Positions 36,131-44,200 of a stretch of DNA of 64,000 nucleotides are shown in pieces. The stretch is from the NCBI RefSeq assembly GCF_002305895.1, contig NZ_CP022203.1, positions 5,372,501-5,436,500 on the forward strand. The letters run 5' to 3'. Each line of letters starts with the position of its first letter. Within the stretch, counting starts at the first letter, position 1. The notes beneath the pieces are model-generated. The model had not been told where the DNA came from and did no database searches. It was given only the letters and a program-made list of their open reading frames with translations. This stretch comes from Corallococcus macrosporus DSM 14697. GTDB taxonomy: Bacteria; Myxococcota; Myxococcia; Myxococcales; Myxococcaceae. The position numbers were made by a program, and so were the translations under genes.

Positions 36131-36736
36131 CTACCGCCAATCCATGAACAACCCGATCATCGGGCCACTCACGAAGAAGCGGCCGAGGCTGCGGCGCTTG
36201 TAGCCAAAGGGCTCGCCATACCCCACAGCGAGCCCGGCGGCGACGGCGCCGAACTGGTAGCCCAGGTGCACGCGGCCCTCGATGACGCCCGCCACGCGCC
36301 GGTCCGGCTCCAGTCCCTCGTTGAAGTTGGCGCCGTAGAAGACGGGGCCGCCCGTCACCTGGAAGGCCCAGTGGAACCCGCCGGGCAGGTGGTTGCGGTA
36401 GCCCACGCCCACCTGCGGGCTGTGCTGGTAGAAGGACCGCACCGCGTTCTGCGGCTTGCCGCTCTCCGGGTCCGGGAACGCGAGCCCCCACGACACGCTG
36501 CCCTCCAGCAGCAGCGCGAAGGCGTCCTTGCGGTCCTGGTAGAAGGTGAACTGCCACTGAACCTTCGTCTGGGAGGAGAGCACGCCATCCTGCAGGCTGG
36601 CGCCGAGGAACACGCCACGCGGCGCCCAGGCGGGCGTCGGAGAGCGGTGCTCCGGCGGCCGCCGCGACTCCTGCGCGCCAGCGGAGGAAGCCAGACCCAG
36701 GACAACAACCAGGAAGACGGGGAGCGAGCGGTGCAT
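36131..36736 (-). CDS. Putative outer-membrane or periplasmic beta-barrel-like protein
   Basis: 201 residues. A signal peptide ends at SSAGAQ (about 22). The mature protein is rich in alternating hydrophobic beta strands with aromatic ends (WQFTFYQDRKDAFALLLEG, HWAFQVTGGPVFYGANF, FGAVAAGLAVGYG) and finishes GLFMDWR. This suggests a small barrel or a periplasmic beta protein. I do not recognise a family. ATG 36736 was chosen because it begins the signal peptide; an in-frame GTG is 9 nt upstream. It precedes the FHA gene on the same strand. Confidence 0.75.
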   Translation of the reverse strand: MHRSLPVFLVVVLGLASSAGAQESRRPPEHRSPTPAWAPRGVFLGASLQDGVLSSQTKVQWQFTFYQDRKDAFALLLEGSVSWGLAFPDPESGKPQNAVRSFYQHSPQVGVGYRNHLPGGFHWAFQVTGGPVFYGANFNEGLEPDRRVAGVIEGRVHLGYQFGAVAAGLAVGYGEPFGYKRRSLGRFFVSGPMIGLFMDWR

Positions 36737-36881
36737 GGGCCCCACTTCCCGCCATGGCGCGGCACGCTTGTCAACGGACTGTTCGTTTGATTATGACACG
36801 CCTTGTTACCTTCGGATGGGCATGGGCCAGGGCAGTCCGCCTGGAACCGCTCGCCGCGGGGCACAAGGAGCGGGACACCGC

Positions 36882-37085
36882 ATGCCAGTCGTGACAGTCC
36901 GGGCCGGAAACAAACAGCGCCCGGGGAAGTTCGACGTACTCGTCCGCAAGGCCACGGAGAAGGCCTCCGACCTGCTGGAGGAGAGTGACCGGGTGCTCGT
37001 CGTCTACGAGAAGGGCTGCGCCAGCCTCTACTACGAGCGCGAAGAGGATGCACTCCCGGCGCCCGCGCTGGGCCGCCCCTCCTGA
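36882..37085 (+). CDS. Small basic/acidic protein of unknown function
   Basis: 67 residues from ATG 36882; AAGGAG lies 11 nt upstream, a slightly long spacing. The sequence has a basic N-terminal strand (VVTVRAGNKQRPGKF), a helix (VLVRKATEKASDLLEE), then DRVLVVYEKGCASLYYERE and a Pro-rich end. It has no signal peptide and no recognised domain. A relatively AT-rich segment upstream (36775-36815) is a plausible promoter. It converges with the arginine-deiminase-like gene. Confidence 0.7.
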   Translation: MPVVTVRAGNKQRPGKFDVLVRKATEKASDLLEESDRVLVVYEKGCASLYYEREEDALPAPALGRPS

Positions 37086-37109
37086 GGACCGGCTCCCGGC
37101 GATTCTTCG

Positions 37110-38054
37110 CTACACCGCCCGCCGGCGCAGGGGCATCGTCAGGCACCGCACGCTGCCGTTGCCCCGCTCCAGCGCCTCGATGTCCACGCTGGCCACGTCG
37201 ATTCCGGCCTCCGTCGCCAGGGGACGCAGCGCCGCCGCGGCGCTCTCCGAGGCGAGAATCTGGTTCGGCCCCACGTAGATGAAGTTCGACATGAAGCCGC
37301 CCTCCCCGCGTGGCTCGAAGGGGATGACGCGCCGGCCGCGCCGGGCGAAGTAGCCGTCGAAGGGCTCCCAGTGCGGCGCCCGTCCCTGCTGGAACACCTG
37401 GATGGGCGTGTGCCGGAGGAAGGCGCGCGCCACCACCGCGTGGGGCCCCAGCACGTTGAAGGCCAGGTCCAGGTGGATGATGCCCAGGCTCTCTGGGATG
37501 CGGACCACCGCGGCTTCACGGAAGCCCGAGCGCCACGCCAGCTCCAGGAAGGGCTGTAGCGCCCGCGAGTCACTTCGCAGGCCCACGTTGACCAACAGCC
37601 GCTCCGCGTCGAGCACGAAGACATCCCCGAACTCGATGCGCGCGGACGTCGCGGCGTCGTCGCCCAGCACGTCCGGCTGGAGCTGCGACAGCGCCCGGTG
37701 CGCCACGTCGAACTCCGCCAGCCGCACGGGGAACGCCGCCGTGCCCGTCACCAACTGACGCCCGAGCACCGCCGCCGTGTCGCGGACGAAGACGCGGTTC
37801 ACCGTGGTGTCGCTCACCGCGCGCTCGCGCTCGGGCAGCAGCTCCCACAGGTCAATCGTCCGGCAGCCGAAGCGCGTCAGCGTGTCCCGCAGCCGCCCGA
37901 AGGCGTCCTCCGCCTCCGAGCGCGTGACGGGCCGCGTGAAGCCCACCGCCGCCGCCTCCTCGGCGCTGGTGACGTCCAGCGCCGCGGGCCGGAACACCGC
38001 CACGCATTCAAGCTGACCCGATTCGGACCAGCACTCGAAGTCGCTGAACGCCAT
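37110..38054 (-). CDS. Arginine deiminase/amidinotransferase-superfamily enzyme
   Basis: 314 residues. Segments match the guanidine-modifying superfamily: VFVRDTAAV (cf. FTRDP), ARIEFGDVFVL (cf. EGGD; here Glu-Phe-Gly-Asp), GIIHLDLAFNVLGP (catalytic His), and a C-terminal GNGSVRCLTMPL carrying the nucleophilic Cys. It may hydrolyse arginine or a methylated arginine to citrulline, or transfer an amidino group. The gene is divergent from the megasynthase operon across a 194-nt gap, so it could be a tailoring or precursor enzyme for the peptide, or an unrelated catabolic gene. The exact substrate is unknown. Confidence 0.82.
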   Translation of the reverse strand: MAFSDFECWSESGQLECVAVFRPAALDVTSAEEAAAVGFTRPVTRSEAEDAFGRLRDTLTRFGCRTIDLWELLPERERAVSDTTVNRVFVRDTAAVLGRQLVTGTAAFPVRLAEFDVAHRALSQLQPDVLGDDAATSARIEFGDVFVLDAERLLVNVGLRSDSRALQPFLELAWRSGFREAAVVRIPESLGIIHLDLAFNVLGPHAVVARAFLRHTPIQVFQQGRAPHWEPFDGYFARRGRRVIPFEPRGEGGFMSNFIYVGPNQILASESAAAALRPLATEAGIDVASVDIEALERGNGSVRCLTMPLRRRAV

Positions 38055-38248
38055 CGCATGCCCCTGTCGTCACAGCGGTGGGTCACTCCGGACATCCTCT
38101 CACCGGAGCCCACCAGGAACGCGCCGCCGCCCGTTTCGAGCGCTGGCACCAGAAATTTACCCCGGAACTCCTTCGAGACTAGTCGGATTCAGGACGGTTT
38201 CATAATAATCACGGACTGCAGGATTTCACTCCCGCTCCCATAGTTTCC
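38055..38248. promoter_or_regulatory. Divergent promoter region of the megasynthase operon
   Basis: This 194-nt gap separates the deiminase-like gene (minus) from the first megasynthase gene (plus). It contains one of the few AT-rich tracts in the window, around 38196-38212 (TTTCATAATAATCAC), about 40-50 nt before the ATG at 38249, where a -10 element would be expected. No Shine-Dalgarno sequence is evident before that ATG. The promoter call is inference. Confidence 0.5.
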
Positions 38249-41200
38249 ATGAAGCCATCTTCCGGTGTCGTGCAGGCCCCTGTGGATTCCCCTCTGGTCT
38301 CCGGTGGCCCCGGCGCCCGTACGCGCGGCGAAATCGAGGCCTGGCTGCGCAACTACGTGGCCGAGGCCGCCAGGCTCGCGCCGGCTGAAGTCGACAGCCA
38401 GGAGCCCTTCGTCCGCTACGGGCTGACGTCGAAGGACGCGGTGTTCCTGTCGGGCGAGTTGGCGGACTGGCTGGGCCGCGAGGTGTCTCCCACCATCGTC
38501 TGGGAGCACCCCACCATCGATGCGCTCAGCCAGGCGCTCGGCAACGACGCCGCGCCCGCGAGACACGCGGCCGAGACGCCCGCCCCCGAGGCCGCGCACG
38601 ACGACGCCATCGCGGTGACGGCGCTGGGCTGCCGCTTCCCGGGAGCGCCCACGCCCGAGGCCTTCTGGGCGCTGCTCCAGCGCGGCGGTGACGCCATCAC
38701 CGAGGTCCCCGCGGACCGTTGGGACGCGGCGCGCTTCTACGCGCCGGACCCGACCACGCCCGCGACGATGAACACGCGCTGGGGCGGCTTCATCGAGGAC
38801 GTCGGCGCGTTCGACCCGCTGTTCTTCGGCATCTCCCCCCGGGAAGCCGTGCGGATGGACCCGCAGCAGCGGCTGCTGCTGGAAGTCGCCTGGGAGGCGC
38901 TGGAGCGCGCGGGACAGGCGCCGCAGGGGCTTCAGGGCAGCCGCACGGGCGTCTTCGTCGGCATCAGCACCAGCGACTATGCGCAGCGCCAGTTCGGCGA
39001 CCGGGCCTTGCTGGACGCCTACGCGGGCACGGGCAACGCGCACAGCATCGCGGCCAACCGGCTGTCCTACGTGTTGGGCCTGCGCGGCCCGAGCATGGCC
39101 GTGGACACCGCGTGCTCGTCGTCGCTCGTGGCGGTCCACCTGGCCTGCCAGAGCCTCCGGGGCCGCGAGTGCGACCTGGCGCTGGCGGGCGGGGTGAACC
39201 TCATCCTCTCCCCCGAGCTCACCATCGCCTTCTCGCAGGCGGGGATGATGGCGGCGGATGGCCGCTGCAAGACGTTCGACGCCTCGGCGGACGGCTACGT
39301 GCGCTCCGAGGGCTGCGGCGTCGTCGTCCTCCAGCGGCTGTCGGACGCGCGGGCCTCGGGGGCGCCCATCCTCGCCGTCATCCGCGGCTCGGCGGTGAAT
39401 CATGACGGGCTCAGCAACGGGCTCACCGCGCCCAGCGGCGCAGCGCAGCAGGACGTCATCCAGCAGGCGCTCCGTCAGGCGCGGCTGTCCCCCGAACAGG
39501 TTGGCTACGTCGAAGCGCACGGCACGGGGACGCCGCTGGGCGACCCCATCGAGCTGGCGGCGCTGAAGACGGTGCTGTCGCCGGGGAGGAGCGCCACGCA
39601 GCGCTGCTTCATCGGCTCGGCGAAGAGCAACATCGGCCACCTGGAGGCGGCGGCCGGCATCGCGGGGTTGATGAAGGCGGTGCTCGCGCTGGGCCACGGC
39701 GAGATTCCGCCCCAGGTCCACCTGCGCACGCTCAACCCGCACATCGCCCTGGACCCGGAGCGCTTCCAGATTCCGACGCGCCCCGAGCCGTGGCCACAAG
39801 CGCCCGGTGCTCGCGTCGCGGGGGTCAGCGCCTTTGGCTTTGGGGGAACCAACGCCCACGTCATCCTGAGCGAGCCCCCTCCCCGTCCCGCCCAGACACC
39901 GCGCGCCCCCGAGCGCGGCAGCCACGTCCTGACGTTGTCGGCACGGAGTGACGCGGCCCTGCGGCGCATGGCGCGGCAATACCAGGAGCACCTCTCCCTC
40001 CCGGACGCGCCCGCGCTGGCGGAGGTCTGCTTCACCGCGAACACCGGCCGCAACGTCTGGCCCCACCGGCTGGCGCTCACCGCGGGTTCGACCGCGGAGC
40101 TGGCGTCGCGGCTGGAGTCCTTCGCGAACGGGCACGCCACACCGGGGGCGCATCATGGCGAGGTGCAGCGCGGCGCGACGCCGCGAATCATCTTCCTGTA
40201 CCCCGGACAGGGCACCCAGTACCCGGGCATGGGGCGGCAGCTCTTCGACAGCGCGCCCGTCTTCCGCGAGGCGCTGGAGCGCTGCGACGAGTTCCTCCGT
40301 CCCCACCTGGACGTCCCGCTGCTGTCGGTGCTGTTTCCGACGACGGACGCCACCGCGCAGCTCATCCACCAGACGCGCTACACCCAACCGGCGCTGTTCG
40401 CGCTGGGCCATGCGCTGACGGAGCTGTGGCGCTCGTGGGGCGTGACGCCGGACGCCGTCATGGGCCACAGCGTGGGTGAGTTCACGGCCGCGCATGCGGC
40501 GGGCGCGCTCGGGCTGGAGGAGGCGCTGGCCCTGCTGGCGACGCGCGGCCGGCTCATCCAGGCGCTGCCGCAGAACGGCGCCATGGCGGCCATCCTGGCG
40601 GATGAAGCCACCGTGCGCGCGGCGCTGGAGGGCGAGCGGATGCTGGACGTCGCCGCCATCAATGGGCCCCGGCACGTCGTCATCTCCGGCGAGCGCGACG
40701 CGCTCCTGCGCGTCACCACGTCGCTCCAGGCCCAGGGCGTGGAGTCGCGGCCACTGACCGTCTCGCACGCGTTCCACTCACCGCTGCTGGAGCCGATGCT
40801 CGATGGCTTCGAGCAGGTGGCCCGCGTCCTGCCCGCCCGCGCGCCCCACCTCCCGCTCATCTCCAACCTCACCGGTGAGCGGATGACGCAGGCGCCCGAC
40901 GCCGCGTACTGGCGGCGACACGCGCGCGCGCCCGTCCAGTTCTTCAAGAGCCTCCAGACGCTGACGCACGCGGGGCCAGCGCTGTTCATCGAGCTGGGGC
41001 CGCACGACACGCTGCTCGGCATGGCGAAGCGCTGCGCTCCCGACAGCGCGAGCCTGTGGCTCCCTAGCCTGCGGCGTCAGCACGACGCCTGGGAGACCCT
41101 GCTCGGCAGCCTCGGTGCGCTGCACACGCGTGGCGTCTCCATCTCCTGGAGCGCCGTGGAGGCGCCCCACTCACGGCGGCGCGTTCCACTGCCCACCTAT

Positions 41201-44200
41201 CCCTTCGAGCGTCAGACGTACTTGCTGGACTCCACGCTCCCCTCCCCTGCCCACGGCCCGACGATGATGACCCAGACCTCCGCCACAGCGCCCGTCGTGT
41301 CACGCCAGGAGCGAATCCTCGCGGAGCTCCGCGCGATGGTCGCCCTGCTGCTCCAGGCGCCTCCCGAGAAGCTCGACCCGCGCCTGTCCTTCCTGGAGAT
41401 GGGCGCGGACTCGCTCGTGTTGCTGGACGCCATCCGCAACGTGGAGAAGCGCTTCGGCATCAAGCTGGCCATCCGTCAGCTCTTCGAGGAGCTGACGACG
41501 CTGGAGGCCCTGGCGAGCCACCTCGACCAGGCCCTCCCCGCGAGCTTCACCTTGAGCCCCGCGCCGCGGCCCGCGGTCGCCGTCGCCGCGCCGGCCTCCG
41601 TGAGCGTGCCCGCCGTCACCGGGGCCCCCGCCGCGAACACGCTCGCCGCGCCTGTGGGCAGCGCCGTCGAGCAGCTCATCCAGCAGCAGCTCCAGCTCAT
41701 GGCGCAGCAGCTCGCGCTCCTGGGCGGCCGTCCCGCGGCGCCGCTCCCTGTCGCGGCGCCTGAAGCCCCGGCGCCCGTGCCGAAGGCCGCCCCCTCCGCT
41801 CCCGCGAAGGCGGGGGGGACGTCGCCGTTTGGCGCGGGGCCGAAGTCCGGCACACCGGAGCGCGCGCTCCCCGAGGCGCAGCAGCGGCACCTGGACGGGC
41901 ACATCGCGAAGTACACCGCCCGCACGAAGCGCTCGAAGGAAGCGGCCATCCGCTACCGCTCGAAGTGGAGCGACGTGCGCTGGCTGATGAACTTCCGGCC
42001 CGAGCTGAAGGAGGTCTGCTACCCCATCGTCAGCGTGCGCTCGAAGGGCTCGCGCATCTGGGACGCGGACGGCAACGAGTACATCGACTTCTCCATGGGC
42101 TTCGGGGTGCACCTGTTCGGTCACAACCCGCCCTTCATCGTGGAGGCGCTCCAGCGGCGGCTGGCGGAGGGCATGGAGCTGGGCCCCCAGTCGGACCTGG
42201 GCGGACGGGCCGCGGAGCTGCTCTGCGAGCTGACCGGGATGAAGCGCGTCACCTTCTGCAACTCCGGGACGGAGGCGGTGATGACGGCGCTCCGGCTGGC
42301 GCGCGCGGCGACGGGCCGGACGAAGATCGTGATGTTCACCGGCTCCTACCACGGCCACTCCGACGGGACGCTGGTGGTGGGCCGCATGCTCAACGGCGAG
42401 CCCCAGTCGCTGCCCATGGCGGCGGGCGTGTCCCCCAAGGTCGTCGAGGACGTCCTCGTGCTGCCCTACGGCGAGGAGCGCACGCTGGAGCTCATCCGCG
42501 AGCACCTTCACGAGCTGGCGGGCGTCCTCGTCGAGCCCGTGCAGAGCCGCCGCCCCAACCTCCAGCCCCGGGCCTTCCTCCAGGCGCTGCGGGAGCTGAC
42601 GCGGGATGCGGGCGTGCCCCTCATCTTCGACGAAATCATCACCGGCTTCCGGCTCCACCCGGGCGGCGCCCAGGCCTGGTACGGCATCGAGGCGGACCTG
42701 GTCACCTACGGCAAGGTGCTCGGTGGCGGCCTGGCCATTGGCGCCGTCGCGGACCGGGGCGGCTTCGTGGACCGCATCGACGGCGGCGACTGGAGCTACG
42801 GCGACGCGTCCTACCCCGCCGTCGAGACGACCTTCTCCGCGGGCACGTTCTGCAAGCACCCGCTGACCATGGCGACCACGCTCGCGACCCTGGAGCACCT
42901 CAAGGCCCAGGGGCCCGCGCTCCAGGAGGAGCTGGGCCGCCGCGCCGCGGGGCTCGCCGCGAGGCTCAACGCGCTCTTCCAGCGCGAGCAGGCGCCCATC
43001 GAGACGGTCCACTGCGGCTCGGTGCTGCGCTTCTCCGCCGCGGGCAACACCAGCTACCTGTACCAGTCGCTGGAGATGGACCTGTTCTTCAGCCATCTCA
43101 TCCAGCGCGGCATCTACGTCTGGGAGGGGCGCACGTGCATGCTCTCCACCGCGCACTCGGACGAGGACTTCGACGCCATCGTCCGCGCGGCCTCCGAGAC
43201 GGTCGCCGACATGCGCGCCGGTGGCTTCTGGCCACGCGGCACCCCCTCCGAGCCCCTCCGCGCGGAGCCGCGCACCCTCCCCATGACGGAGGCACAGCGG
43301 CAGCTCTGGGTGCTGGCCCAGATGAGCCCGGGCGGCTCCATCTCCTACAACCTGTCGATGAGCCTGCGGCTCGACGGAGCCCTCCAGCGCGAGGCGCTCG
43401 AACGCGCGGTGCAGCACGTCGTGGACCGGCATGAAGCGCTGCGCCTCCACGTCCACGCGTCCGGCGAAGAGCAGACCGCCGCGGCGTCACTCGCCCTGCC
43501 CCTTCCCTTGCTGGACCTGTCCGCGACGCCCGCGCCCGAGCAGCCACAGCGACTGGCCGCCTGGTACGAGCAGGAGAGCACCACCCCGTTCGACCTGCAC
43601 CAGGGACCGCCCTTCCGGGTCCACCTGCTGAAGCTGGGCGCGCGGGAGCACGTCTTCGTCCTCACCGCGCATCACGTCGCCGTGGATGGCTGGTCGCTGG
43701 GCGTCGTCGTCCGTGAAATCGCCGCGCGCTACACCGAGCTCCTTGGAGGCAAGAGCCCCCCGCAGCCGCCCGCGATGCAGTGGGGCGACTACGTGCAGTG
43801 GCTCCAGCAGCAGACCGGCACGAAGGAGCAGGCGGCCCACGAGCGCTTCTGGCTCAGCCGGCGCGTGGAGACGCTGCCCGCGCTGGAGCTGCCCACCGAC
43901 TTCGGCCGCCCCGCGCACCGCAGCCACCGGGGTGCCCGCGAGACGCTGCGGCTGGACGGCGCCACCACCCAGGCCCTGCGCGAGGCCGCCGCGCAGCAGC
44001 AGTCCACGCTCTTCATGCTGCTGCTGTCCGTCTACACCACCTTCCTGCACCGGCTCACGGGCCAGGACGACGTGCTGGTGGGCATCCCCACGGCGGGCCG
44101 TGGTCTGGAGGGGAGCGAAGGTCTGGTGGGCTACTGCTCGCACCTGCTGCCCATCGCCAGCCATGTCCAGGGCGAGCAGCCCTTCACCGAGCACCTCCAG

